Shown one piece after another: positions 1-7,547 of a stretch of DNA of 10,664 bases (its first letter is position 1; every line of letters starts with the position of its first letter). This DNA is from a bacterium (GTDB taxonomy: Bacteria; Desulfobacterota; Deferrisomatia; Deferrisomatales; BM512). The translations under genes were made by a program, and so were the position numbers. The stretch spans positions 1 to 10,664 of the forward strand of contig SRXB01000047.1 of NCBI GenBank assembly GCA_009724975.1. The letters are read 5' to 3'. The notes beneath the pieces were generated by a model. The model was not told the DNA's origin and did no database searches. It saw nothing but the letters and a program-made list of their open reading frames with translations.

Positions 1-1323
1 TTTGGTCTTCTCCTCAACCAACGCCTCGTCCCCTCTTCCCTCGACATTCAGCCGCATCACCGGCTCGGTGTTGGAGGAGCGGAGATTGAAGCGCCACTCC
101 CTAAAATCGAAGGAAACGCCGTCTGTCTCGTCGATTTTGAGCGCCAGCGGCCCGTACTTCGCCCTGATTTTCTCCAAAACCGCCTTCGGGTCGGCTACCT
201 TGCGGTTTATCTCGCCGCTTACGGGGAACTTGGCCTGCCTCTCGCCGACCATCGAGGAAAGGGGCTTGCCGTGGGCGCACATGAGCCCCGCAACCAGGAG
301 CCACGGTATCATCCCGCTATCGCAGTAGGAGAAGGAGCGAAAATAATGGTGGGCGCTCATCTCGCCGCCGTAGAGGGCATCTTCGCGCCGCATAACCTCT
401 TTGATGAAGGCGTGGCCGCTCTTTGACTGTATGAGCCTGCCCCCCTTGGCCCTCACAATCTCCTCGGTGTTCCACAAAAGGCGCGGGTCGTGGACTATCC
501 CCGCGCCGGGGGTTTTCCCAAGCAGGGCCTCGGCCAGAAGACCGACGATGTAATAGCCCTCTATAAAGCCACCCTTCTCGTCGAAAAGAAAACAGCGGTC
601 AAAATCGCCGTCCCACGCCACCCCCATGTCCGCGCCATGTTTCAGCACCGCATCGCGTGTTACGGCGCGGTTTTCCGGCAGAATTGGGTTGGGGACTCCG
701 TTGGGAAAGGAGCCGTCCGGCTCGTGATGCACCTTTATGAAATCGAAAGGCAGGCGCTTTTCAAGTTCGTCCGCCACGGGCCCTGCGCACCCGTTGCCCG
801 CGTTGATTACAATCTTAAGCCTTTTCAATTTCCCCATATCCACATAGCCCAAAAGGTGCTCTATGTAGGCGGGGCGAAGATTCAGTGGCTCCACCGAGCC
901 CCTCTTTTTCGCTGGCCCGAAATTTCCGGCCAGCGCGCCGTTCCCAATATCCAAAAGCCCCGTATCGGAGCTTATGGGGCGACCCTCTTCGCGGACAAAC
1001 TTCATGCCGTTGTAATCCGCCGGATTGTGGCTGGCGGTTACCGCCACCCCGCCGTCGAATTTGCCGTGGAAGGCCGCGAAATAAATCTCCTCGGTGCCGC
1101 AAAGCCCCATATCGGAAACCCTCACCCCCTCGTCGGCAAGTCCCCGCGCGAGAGCCGAGCATATCTCCTCGCCCGAAGGGCGAACATCGCGCCCGACCAC
1201 GGCGGTTTTCAGCCCCAAAAAGCGGGCGAAAGACCTGCCGATGTCGTATGCGAACGAAGCGTCAAGCTCATCGGGCACCCTGCCCCTGACATCGTACGCC
1301 TTGAAGGCTGAAAGGGTTCTCAT
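1..1323 (-). CDS. manB: Phosphomannomutase, ManB/CpsG type (3' end cut by window edge)
   Basis: Interconverts mannose-6-phosphate and mannose-1-phosphate in the cytosol, feeding GDP-mannose for surface polysaccharide; relatives also act on glucose phosphates. I translated 441 residues with no stop before the window edge. Visible marks of the alpha-D-phosphohexomutase family are an N-terminal KAYDVRG (8-14), the phosphoserine loop TASHNP (96-101, Ser98), the Mg-binding loop DGDFDR (238-243), the sugar-binding loop GEMSAHHYF (320-328) and the phosphate-binding RSSNTEP (415-421). The GEMSAHHYF...YCDSGMIPW stretch matches enterobacterial CpsG/ManB better than AlgC-type mutases. Family members are about 450-460 residues, so only some 10-20 are probably missing. 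The ATG follows AAAGGAG at good spacing. It lies 16 bp after ugd, so the two are almost certainly co-transcribed. A dual PMM/PGM role cannot be excluded. Confidence 0.93.
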   Translation of the reverse strand, partial: MRTLSAFKAYDVRGRVPDELDASFAYDIGRSFARFLGLKTAVVGRDVRPSGEEICSALARGLADEGVRVSDMGLCGTEEIYFAAFHGKFDGGVAVTASHNPADYNGMKFVREEGRPISSDTGLLDIGNGALAGNFGPAKKRGSVEPLNLRPAYIEHLLGYVDMGKLKRLKIVINAGNGCAGPVADELEKRLPFDFIKVHHEPDGSFPNGVPNPILPENRAVTRDAVLKHGADMGVAWDGDFDRCFLFDEKGGFIEGYYIVGLLAEALLGKTPGAGIVHDPRLLWNTEEIVRAKGGRLIQSKSGHAFIKEVMRREDALYGGEMSAHHYFRSFSYCDSGMIPWLLVAGLMCAHGKPLSSMVGERQAKFPVSGEINRKVADPKAVLEKIRAKYGPLALKIDETDGVSFDFREWRFNLRSSNTEPVMRLNVEGRGDEALVEEKTK

Positions 1324-1339
1324 CTTAGCTCCTTTGAAG

Positions 1340-2674
1340 CTATTTGGCGGCGGGCTCCACGAAGGGTCGCCCTATCGAATGGTAGGCGAACCCCTCGGCG
1401 GCGCAATAAGCGGGGCTAAAGAGGTTTCTGCCGTCGAAAATCAGGTTCCCCCTCATCTTTTGCCTAAGCTCGTCGAAATCGGGGCTTCTGAATTCCGCCC
1501 ACTCGGTGCAGATTACAAGAGCGTCCGCCCCCTTGGCCGCCTCGTACTGGTTTTGGGCAATTGAAACGCCCTGGATACCCATCGCATTGAAGGCGGCGGC
1601 GGCGGTTTCCCCAGCTTCGGGGTCGAAAGCGAAGACCTCTGCCCCCATTTCGACCAATTCCCGCACCACGTCCAGGGCTGGGGCCTCGCGGACGTCGTCG
1701 GTGCGAGGCTTGAAGGAGAGACCCCATATGGCGAAGCGCTTTCCCTCCAGCGATGAGCCGAAAATCTTCTCTATCACGGGGAGGAAAAAGTAGCGTTGCG
1801 CGCTGTTGACCTCATCGACGGCGTTGGCGATGTGGGGCGGTATTCCATGAACCTGCGCGATGTGCGCAAGAGCGCGAACATCCTTGGGAAAGCAGCTTCC
1901 GCCGTAGCCCAGCCCTGGAAAGAGGAATTTGGGGCCTATCCTCTCGTCCGAACCCACCCCTTTTCGCACATGGTCTATGTCGGCCCCGACCGCCTGGCAG
2001 ATGCGGGCTATTTCGTTCATAAGGCTTATCCGCGTCGCCAGCATCGTATTGGCGGCGTATTTGGTCATCTCGGCGCTCTCGGGGTCCATCACCAGCAATC
2101 GGTCGCGTATGCGCATAAAGGGAGAGTAGATTGCGCGCATCAGCTCCGCGGCCTCGGGGGTGCGCACCCCCACAACGACGCGGTCGGGGCTCATGAAATC
2201 GTCTATCGCGGCCCCTTCCTTCAAAAATTCAGGGTTCGAGATGACCTCGGCTGGAAATCTGGCGTGGTCCTTCATGATCTTGGCCACTTTTTTGTTCGTC
2301 CCGACCGGCACGGTGGACTTGATGACTATCGACCTGGGGCCGTCCATCGCCAAAGCCACGTCGCGGGCCGCCGCCTCTATATATCTAAGGTCGGCGGAAC
2401 CGTCTTCGGCCTGCGGGGTGCCGACGGCGAGGAAGATCACCCTTGCTTCGCGGACCATCTGGGCCGTCGAGGTCGTGAATTTGAGGCGCCCCTCCTTTAT
2501 GTTCCTCGCCAAAAGCTCCTCTATGCCGGGCTCGTAGTAATGAGCCTTTCCGGCGGAGAGCTTTTGTATCGACTTTTCGTTTATATCGGCTATGGTTACG
2601 TGGTTGCCCATTTCGGCAAGGCAGGTGCCGGCCACAAGACCCACGTAGCCCGCGCCGACGAATCCGATTTTCAT
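1340..2674 (-). CDS. ugd: UDP-glucose 6-dehydrogenase
   Basis: Oxidises UDP-glucose to UDP-glucuronate with two NAD+, a cytosolic step supplying uronic acids and pentoses for capsule, exopolysaccharide or LPS. The 444 residues match the usual bacterial length. The N-terminal Rossmann fold starts with GAGYVG (7-12). Further family motifs are VGTPQ (84-88), STVPVGT (120-126), NPEFLKEG (147-154), the central-domain Lys205/Asn209 in EMTKYAAN, and the catalytic Cys261 in [10 protein letters not shown] (256-265) with Asp265. The C-terminal UDP-binding domain begins near [15 protein letters not shown] (318-332). All catalytic residues I know for the family are present. The ATG is preceded by AAAGGA. 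It is followed after 16 bp by the phosphomannomutase gene, so together they look like a sugar-nucleotide operon. GDP-mannose dehydrogenase (AlgD) is a close paralogue, but the sequence reads better as Ugd/TuaD. Confidence 0.95.
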   Translation of the reverse strand: MKIGFVGAGYVGLVAGTCLAEMGNHVTIADINEKSIQKLSAGKAHYYEPGIEELLARNIKEGRLKFTTSTAQMVREARVIFLAVGTPQAEDGSADLRYIEAAARDVALAMDGPRSIVIKSTVPVGTNKKVAKIMKDHARFPAEVISNPEFLKEGAAIDDFMSPDRVVVGVRTPEAAELMRAIYSPFMRIRDRLLVMDPESAEMTKYAANTMLATRISLMNEIARICQAVGADIDHVRKGVGSDERIGPKFLFPGLGYGGSCFPKDVRALAHIAQVHGIPPHIANAVDEVNSAQRYFFLPVIEKIFGSSLEGKRFAIWGLSFKPRTDDVREAPALDVVRELVEMGAEVFAFDPEAGETAAAAFNAMGIQGVSIAQNQYEAAKGADALVICTEWAEFRSPDFDELRQKMRGNLIFDGRNLFSPAYCAAEGFAYHSIGRPFVEPAAK

Positions 2675-2692
2675 CTCGCATCCTTTGAAAAA

Positions 2693-2713
2693 GCCCGTTA
2701 AACCGAGGCGGGC
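2693..2713 (-). terminator. Possible weak terminator or attenuator in the ugd leader
   Basis: On the minus strand GCCCG, an 11-nt loop and CGGGC are followed directly by five T (2692-2688), just upstream of the ugd ribosome site. A 5-bp GC stem plus a short U run is a minimal intrinsic terminator. It could trim read-through from the kinase gene into ugd, or act as an attenuator on a ugd transcript. The stem is short and the loop large, so this is only a candidate. Confidence 0.3.
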
Positions 2714-2733
2714 GCAGAAAATTTCAAAAAATT

Positions 2734-2739
2734 ATTTTA
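2734..2739 (-). promoter_or_regulatory. Possible -10 element for ugd
   Basis: The 123-bp gap between the kinase and ugd contains an A/T-rich patch unlike the surrounding GC-rich DNA. On the minus strand it holds TAAAAT, one mismatch from TATAAT. No convincing -35 lies 16-18 bp upstream. If used, the start site would fall upstream of the candidate leader hairpin at 2713-2693. The gap is wide enough for ugd-manB to have its own promoter, but the sequence does not prove it. Confidence 0.2.
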
Positions 2740-2797
2740 ACCCGGGCGGGCCGTGGCGGGCGAAGGGGTTATTTTGCAGGCCGCCAAGAGTGAAAGG

Positions 2798-4747
2798 TCA
2801 GCCGTCGGCTAGCGCGCTGACCTCCCTTGCGAGGTCGGCAAGCCGGAAGGGCTTGTGCAAAATGGCGTCCGCTTCCCTGAGCAGGGCATCCCCTGAATCG
2901 CCCTCAAGCCGTACTGCGGTCCAAATGATGATCTTGCAGCCGCCGCTTTCCTCTTTGAGTTTCTTTATAAATCCGAAGTCTCCAATATCGGGCGAAACGA
3001 CGGCGACCCTGACCCCGTGGCAACCCGCGAGCGCCTCATCGGCGCTTGCCGCCAAGGTGACTCCGAACCCCTGGTTTTTCAAAAGCTCTCCGGAGGACTC
3101 AAGAATTGCCCGCTCGGGATCGGCAAGGAGGATTACTTTTGAAAGATTGCCCGAAAACCTTCCTATCTCCTCCTGAAAATAGGCGTCGGGCAGGGCCTTG
3201 CCCTCTTGCCTCGGCAAAAGTATCCGGAAAGTCGTCCCTTTCCCCTCTTGGCTTTGGCACAAAATATCGCCGCCGTATGCCTTGACCATGCCGTAGGTTA
3301 CGGAGAGGCCGAGGCCAGTTCCTGAGCCAACCTCCTTGGTGGTGAAAAATGGATCGAAAATGCTCTGAAGGGTCTTTTCATCCATGCCGTGTCCGGTATC
3401 GGAGACCTCAAGGACGACCGCGTCCATCCCCTCTTCCCGCGAAGCCTTGAGCGGGCTTTGGCTTGCGGGCAGAAGATAGGATCTGAATATTAGCTTGCCG
3501 CCGCCCGGCATGGCGTCGCGGGCGTTCATCGCTAGGTTTAGGACTATCTGCTCAAGGCCGCCCGAATCGGCCTTGACCACCGCCGGCTCGCCGCAAAGGT
3601 CCAGCACTATCTCTATCCCCTCGGGCAAAGTAGGGGCCAGAACCTGCACCATCTGCGCCATTTTCGCGTTCAGGTCAAGGGGCCTAAGCTCGCCCTCCAC
3701 CCTTCTGCTGAAAGCCAAAAGTCTCCGCGTAAGATCGGCGCCGCGCCTTGATGTGGAAACTATGGTTTCAATCTGCTTTCGACGGGAATCGCCCTCCTGG
3801 GTCTGGTAGGAAAGGAGTTCTGCGGAGCCGGATATTACCTGCAGGAGGTTGTTGAACTCGTGGGCGATGCCACCGGATAGCGTTCCCACCGCCTCCATCT
3901 TGCGGGCGTGCAAAAGCTGCTCACCCAGGTTGTCTCGCTCGGCCTGGGCCTTGTTTCTCTCGACTATCTCGCGGCTCAGTTCCCTGTTGGTCTTTTCAAG
4001 GTTTCGGTAGGCCACATTGAGGGCGCCGCTCATCTCGTTGAAATTTCTGGAAACTTCCCTGAATTCCGGCGGTCCCTCCATAGGCATCTCGTAGCCCAGT
4101 TCGCCCTCGCGAAGGCGGCGAGTGCCCTCTATGAGCGAATTCAGGGGCGACATCAACTCCCTGAGCAAATAACCCGCGATAAGAAGCCCGGCCATCATGG
4201 TAGCGGCAAGGGTTAGGAGCAAAATGGCGGAGACGTTGTTGATTCTGTTTATGGCGCGGTCGGTAAGGCGGTGGAAGCGGCCCGAAGTCAAAAGGGACAA
4301 CTCCTCCACCTCGCCCATGAGCGCGCTGCCCATGCGCTCGGCCTCGCGGCCAAGGCCCGTGACCCGCTCGCTATTTGAGGAGGAGGTCAGAAAGCTGCTC
4401 AAAAGCTCCTTGTAGTGGTCTATCTCCTCGCTCAGGCGGACGAACTTGTGGGCGAGTTCTTCCCGGTGGTGGCAACCCTGGCACTGGTCCGCCCGGGTCT
4501 CCATTATCTCGACGTTTTCGATTATTTTATCTATGCTGCGCGAGATGGGGGTGTTTACGGCGTAAAGATCTACCTGAACGGTCCTTATGGAATTTTCAAG
4601 GGCCTGCCGCATGGTGTCAACCTGGTGGAGGCTCATGATTTTTTCAAGCTCGCGGGTAGCGGTCAGCACGTGAACAGCCGCCATTATCGAACCCACCAGA
4701 AAGATAAAAAGCAAGGTGGCAAGCGCAAGAAATATTCTTCTTCTCAC
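2798..4747 (-). CDS. Membrane hybrid-type histidine kinase with periplasmic CXXCHH (heme c) motif and degenerate receiver
   Basis: A 649-residue inner-membrane sensor kinase. In order: TM1 (about 5-28); a helical periplasmic region (29-172) with CQGCHH at 89-94, a candidate covalent heme-c site; TM2 (about 173-195); HAMP (196-248); a short coiled coil; HisKA with phosphoacceptor His296 in GGIAHEFNN; HATPase with N box (404-411), DTGHGM (450-455), FDPFFTT (464-470) and GTGLGL (476-481). The last 114 residues resemble a receiver, but the usual Asp position reads Ser585 (or shifted Asp587) and the acidic pair is reduced to Asp543-Pro544. Thr610 and Lys632 remain. The start is GTG, preceded by AAAGGAG that overlaps the stop of the upstream binding-protein gene 12 bp away, suggesting translational coupling. 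No response-regulator gene is in the window, so the output partner is unknown. Heme binding is inferred from the motif only. Confidence 0.9.
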   Translation of the reverse strand: MRRRIFLALATLLFIFLVGSIMAAVHVLTATRELEKIMSLHQVDTMRQALENSIRTVQVDLYAVNTPISRSIDKIIENVEIMETRADQCQGCHHREELAHKFVRLSEEIDHYKELLSSFLTSSSNSERVTGLGREAERMGSALMGEVEELSLLTSGRFHRLTDRAINRINNVSAILLLTLAATMMAGLLIAGYLLRELMSPLNSLIEGTRRLREGELGYEMPMEGPPEFREVSRNFNEMSGALNVAYRNLEKTNRELSREIVERNKAQAERDNLGEQLLHARKMEAVGTLSGGIAHEFNNLLQVISGSAELLSYQTQEGDSRRKQIETIVSTSRRGADLTRRLLAFSRRVEGELRPLDLNAKMAQMVQVLAPTLPEGIEIVLDLCGEPAVVKADSGGLEQIVLNLAMNARDAMPGGGKLIFRSYLLPASQSPLKASREEGMDAVVLEVSDTGHGMDEKTLQSIFDPFFTTKEVGSGTGLGLSVTYGMVKAYGGDILCQSQEGKGTTFRILLPRQEGKALPDAYFQEEIGRFSGNLSKVILLADPERAILESSGELLKNQGFGVTLAASADEALAGCHGVRVAVVSPDIGDFGFIKKLKEESGGCKIIIWTAVRLEGDSGDALLREADAILHKPFRLADLAREVSALADG

Positions 4748-4759
4748 GCGGGCGCTCCT

Positions 4760-5641
4760 TTACTTGTTCTCATAAGAGTAGGTCGCGGGATCTATTCCGG
4801 CTTTTTTCGCAAGCGTCAAGACCGGCGAATAGTCCTTCTCGCCAGTTGGAATGAAAGACTTGGCCCCGAAAACGGAGAGAATTGCCGCGCCCTCCGCAGT
4901 ATCGCCCATCCCGAGGAGGGTTTTTCGCAATTTGTCGATAACGGCCTTTTCAAGGTCCGGCCTAACGCCGAGGGCATTTGAAGGAACCGTCTCCGATATC
5001 GCAAGCATTTCCAGCTTTTCGGCGATTGAGGGATCGCTCTTGGCCATGGCTTCATAAACTGTGTTTTTCGCGCAGGCGATGTCGGCTTCGCCGCTCAAAA
5101 GCTCTTTTATGGCGGCGTCGTGGCTACCTGCAAAATGCACCTTGGAGAAATACCCATCGAAATCGACTACCCCCTCCTTTTCCCGCAAAAATGCCTTCGG
5201 GAAGAGGTAACCGGCGGTGGTGGCGCGGTCGACAAGGGCTATTCTTTTGCCCTTCATGTCCTTGGCGGATTTTATGCCAGAGCCTTTTTTTACGAAAATG
5301 ACGCCGAAATAGGTAGAAGTCCCATCCAGATTGAGTGGCCTGGCTATTGGAATCATTCCGAGCTTCTTCATGGACAGCGCGCCGGTGAAACTGCCCCAGA
5401 AAGCCCCGTCGAGCTTTTCGCTCTCGAAGGTGTCGATTATATTGCCATAGCGGGATAAAACGGTGAACTTCACCTCTAGGCCGGTTTCCCGGGAAAGGTA
5501 TTCCCCCACCGGACGATACCTCTCAAGCTGCTTGAATATGTTTTGTTCGGGGATAAGCCCTATGCGAAGCTGGCCGACGGCCAGCGCGCCGCTCGCGCAG
5601 GCCAGCAGAAAGAGTGCGGCTAGTGCATATTTTTTAATCAT
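4760..5641 (-). CDS. PhnD-like periplasmic substrate-binding protein (phosphate/phosphite/phosphonate family)
   Basis: A 293-residue exported type-2 binding protein. Residues 1-21 form a signal peptide (KK, then a hydrophobic run, ALA at 19-21). LLAC at 12-15 is a weak lipobox alternative. The mature part shows PhnD-family landmarks: RIGLIPEQN (26-34), RYRPVGEYLSRETGLEV (41-57), GKRIALVDRATTAGYLFP (131-148), AGSHDAAIKELLSGEADIA (171-189) and SNALGVRPDL (221-230). Thr141/Thr142 and His174 sit where family members hold an oxyanion. The true ligand cannot be read. No permease or ATPase gene is adjacent. Instead the histidine kinase follows after 12 bp, so I infer a ligand-presenting role in signalling. 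An ATG 45 bp upstream extends the frame, but it has no ribosome site and adds a charged, unhydrophobic leader. The ATG at 5641 has AAGAAGG at 6-nt spacing and opens directly into the signal peptide. Confidence 0.88.
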   Translation of the reverse strand: MIKKYALAALFLLACASGALAVGQLRIGLIPEQNIFKQLERYRPVGEYLSRETGLEVKFTVLSRYGNIIDTFESEKLDGAFWGSFTGALSMKKLGMIPIARPLNLDGTSTYFGVIFVKKGSGIKSAKDMKGKRIALVDRATTAGYLFPKAFLREKEGVVDFDGYFSKVHFAGSHDAAIKELLSGEADIACAKNTVYEAMAKSDPSIAEKLEMLAISETVPSNALGVRPDLEKAVIDKLRKTLLGMGDTAEGAAILSVFGAKSFIPTGEKDYSPVLTLAKKAGIDPATYSYENK

Positions 5642-5647
5642 GCGGCG

Positions 5648-5654
5648 CCTTCTT
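5648..5654 (-). promoter_or_regulatory. Ribosome-binding site deciding the binding-protein start
   Basis: AAGAAGG on the minus strand, 6 nt before the ATG at 5641. The competing upstream ATG at 5686 has no purine-rich site in front of it. This site, together with the signal peptide that begins at once, fixes the shorter start. Confidence 0.7.
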
Positions 5655-5682
5655 GCGGAAACATCATACCCTGACCACCATT

Positions 5683-5711
5683 TCACTACACATAGCCGAA
5701 AATTTTGTCAA
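5683..5711 (-). promoter_or_regulatory. Possible sigma-70 promoter for the binding-protein/kinase operon
   Basis: On the minus strand a perfect -35 box TTGACA (5711-5706) is followed after 17 bp by TAGTGA (5688-5683), a poor -10. A better-looking TATGAT lies further down at 5668-5663, but it has no good -35 at the right distance. The promoter is therefore likely to be in this 130-bp divergent region, with the exact -10 uncertain. A weak -10 next to a perfect -35 may mean activator dependence. Confidence 0.35.
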
Positions 5712-5741
5712 CACTTCTCAACTGCCGCGTCCGGCTCTTTC

Positions 5742-5750
5742 TGGTATCAT
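5742..5750 (+). promoter_or_regulatory. Possible extended -10 promoter for the ABC exporter
   Basis: TGGTATCAT gives an extended -10 (TGn followed by TATCAT, one mismatch from TATAAT) 21 bp before the exporter start codon. The -35 hexamer at 17-bp spacing (CTGCCG, 5722-5727) is weak, as is common for extended -10 promoters. The predicted start site near 5757 leaves a very short leader that still includes the GGAGG ribosome site. Confidence 0.4.
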
Positions 5751-5762
5751 TTCGGCCACTGT

Positions 5763-5767
5763 GGAGG
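5763..5767 (+). promoter_or_regulatory. Ribosome-binding site deciding the ABC exporter start
   Basis: GGAGG lies 4 nt before the ATG at 5772. The open frame continues upstream to 5463, but that part is antisense to the binding-protein gene and codes for low-complexity, Ser/Arg-rich sequence unlike any exporter. This site marks the real start. Confidence 0.75.
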
Positions 5768-5771
5768 TTTC

Positions 5772-7547
5772 ATGCCGCGCAACATAAACGGCGCCGACAA
5801 AAAAGCCAGCCTTTGGCGGACAATGCCTTTTTTGAGGCCATATTCATGGACTGTCGCCAACGGGCTTTTCACGAACATTCTGGCGAGAATCTTTGAGCTT
5901 TTGCCTTTCGCCATAATAGGGGAGATCGTCGACAGGCTAAACACGGGACAAAATACCCAGGGCTCCTGGTTCGCATACCAGGCCCTTCTCATCTTCGGCA
6001 CATTTGTAGGGCTGGCCCTCTTTCAGAGCCTTAGCGACTACTGCTGGACCCTCATATCTCAAAAGGTGCGCCACGACCTTCGGGTGAAGATATACGACCA
6101 CCTGCAAAGGCTCGAAGCCTCCTTCTTCGAGGAGAGGCACACCGGCGACCTGATGTCGGTTATTGTGAGCGACATCGACAACCTCGAAGGCTTCTTCGCC
6201 GACGCGATAACTGCAATCATCCGTATAATCATAACCTTCGCCGGAACCTACGCGATACTATTCTTCAGGGACTGGCGGCTGGCGCTCCTGCTCTTCGCCC
6301 CTCTCCCTTTCGTTTTGGTGGCGATACGCTACTTCGCCATCTCCATCCAGCCCAAATACAAAAAAGCGCGCCTCTCGGTCGGCGTCATAAACTCCATAGT
6401 CGAGAACAACCTCAGCGGCATGGGGGTAATACAGGCCTATACTGCGGAAGAGTTCCAGTCGCGGCGCGTGCGGGGCAGCTCGGAGGAATACCGCGACGCC
6501 TCGATAAAGGCTGGCATCGACCGCGCTAAGTTCATCCCCGTCATATACGCCATAGCGGGACTCGCCTACGCTGGCCTCATCGGCTTCGGGGCTCTCCTCA
6601 CCTTCGGGCAAAACGGCCCATCGCTTGGCGATTTCGCCAGCTTCGTCCTCTTTTCCATGCGGCTTGTGATGCCGCTCTTTCTCCTGGGCATAATAATAAA
6701 CCAGCTACAAAGGTGCGAAGCCTCCGCCGAACGGGTTCTGGAGCTTTTGGACACACGCCCTTCGATAAAGAACACCGAGGGGGCGATGGAGCTGGCTGCC
6801 GCCCCCGAATCCATCGAGTTTCGCGGGGTCGGCTTCTCCTACCCCAAAAGAGAAGAGACCCTCCACGGCCTCTCCTTCAAGGTCGGGCGAGGGCAGATGG
6901 CGGGAGTTGTGGGCCCGACCGGAGCGGGAAAATCCACAATCATAAAACTTTTGTTGCGCTATTATGAGCCTTCGCGGGGAGAGATTCTAATCGACGGCAT
7001 CCCGATAGAGAAAATTTCGCTGGAGAGCCTGCGAAAGCACATAGGCTACGTTTCGCAGGACGCCTTTCTCTTCTCCGGAACCATAGCCGAAAATATTCTT
7101 CTGGGAGCCCCGGGCGCCTCCGTCGGGCAGATGCGGCGGGCCGCGAAACTTGCCGGAGCCGAGGAGTTCATCCTGGATCTTCCTGAAAGCTACGATACTT
7201 GGGTCGGCGAGCGGGGGGTGAAGCTGTCAGGCGGGCAAAGGCAGAGAATTTCGCTTGCAAGAGCCCTTGTCAGGGATCCCGCGATACTCCTGCTCGACGA
7301 AGCCACCTCGGCGGTGGACACCCGCACCGAGGAGATAATACAAAGAGGGCTTTCAGAGTTCGGCGAGGGGCGCATGACAATCGCCGTGGCCCACCGCCTC
7401 TCGACGGTAAAGGGGGCAAATGAGATTCTGGTGCTGGTGGACGGCGCGATAGTTCAGCACGGCACGCACGAAACCCTTTCCGCCGAGGAGGGAGTCTACC
7501 GCAATCTCTGGTCGGTCCAAAGCGGCATGGATGCCGGCGATTCTTAA
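5772..7547 (+). CDS. ABC exporter half-transporter (MsbA/LmrA-like, fused TMD-NBD)
   Basis: An inner-membrane ATP-driven exporter of 591 residues, the normal size for a type IV (ABCB-like) half-transporter that works as a dimer. The N-terminal membrane domain has about six helices (roughly 28-50, 68-90, 143-163, 168-190, 253-275, 287-311), with the typical RHDLRVKIYDHLQRLEASFF and TGDLMSVIVSDID elements of the first cytoplasmic loop (100-136). The nucleotide-binding domain (about 345-585) has Walker A GPTGAGKST (381-389), Q-loop Gln429, signature LSGGQ (485-489), Walker B ILLLDE with catalytic Glu510, D-loop SAVD and H-loop His541. All ATPase residues are intact, so a homodimer is possible. 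The substrate cannot be read; lipids, drugs or peptides are all possible. About half of its Ile codons are ATA. It is divergent from the sensor operon and may share its control region. Its stop overlaps that of the convergent exporter gene. Confidence 0.92.
   Translation: MPRNINGADKKASLWRTMPFLRPYSWTVANGLFTNILARIFELLPFAIIGEIVDRLNTGQNTQGSWFAYQALLIFGTFVGLALFQSLSDYCWTLISQKVRHDLRVKIYDHLQRLEASFFEERHTGDLMSVIVSDIDNLEGFFADAITAIIRIIITFAGTYAILFFRDWRLALLLFAPLPFVLVAIRYFAISIQPKYKKARLSVGVINSIVENNLSGMGVIQAYTAEEFQSRRVRGSSEEYRDASIKAGIDRAKFIPVIYAIAGLAYAGLIGFGALLTFGQNGPSLGDFASFVLFSMRLVMPLFLLGIIINQLQRCEASAERVLELLDTRPSIKNTEGAMELAAAPESIEFRGVGFSYPKREETLHGLSFKVGRGQMAGVVGPTGAGKSTIIKLLLRYYEPSRGEILIDGIPIEKISLESLRKHIGYVSQDAFLFSGTIAENILLGAPGASVGQMRRAAKLAGAEEFILDLPESYDTWVGERGVKLSGGQRQRISLARALVRDPAILLLDEATSAVDTRTEEIIQRGLSEFGEGRMTIAVAHRLSTVKGANEILVLVDGAIVQHGTHETLSAEEGVYRNLWSVQSGMDAGDS

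Noticed and set aside
490..1311. Plus-strand open frame of 273 codons
   Set aside because: Lies wholly antisense to the phosphomannomutase, whose motifs are all intact; the product has no recognisable family and no ribosome site. GC-rich codon bias keeps the opposite strand open.
1586..1607. GGC-repeat stretch
   Set aside because: Simply encodes a short Ala run in ugd; no sign of a variable repeat beyond a few units.
1796..2701. Plus-strand open frame of 301 codons
   Set aside because: Antisense shadow of ugd, which has every catalytic motif; the product is rich in His, Gly and Arg with no domain.
2737..2771. TAACCC/GGGTTA inverted repeat followed by a T-rich run on the minus strand, as a terminator for the kinase gene
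   Set aside because: The loop is over 20 nt and the inner part does not pair, being nearly all C and G on one strand; too weak to call.
5463..5771. N-terminal extension of the ABC exporter frame
   Set aside because: Antisense to the binding-protein gene, low-complexity, and without a ribosome site; the ATG at 5772 has GGAGG.
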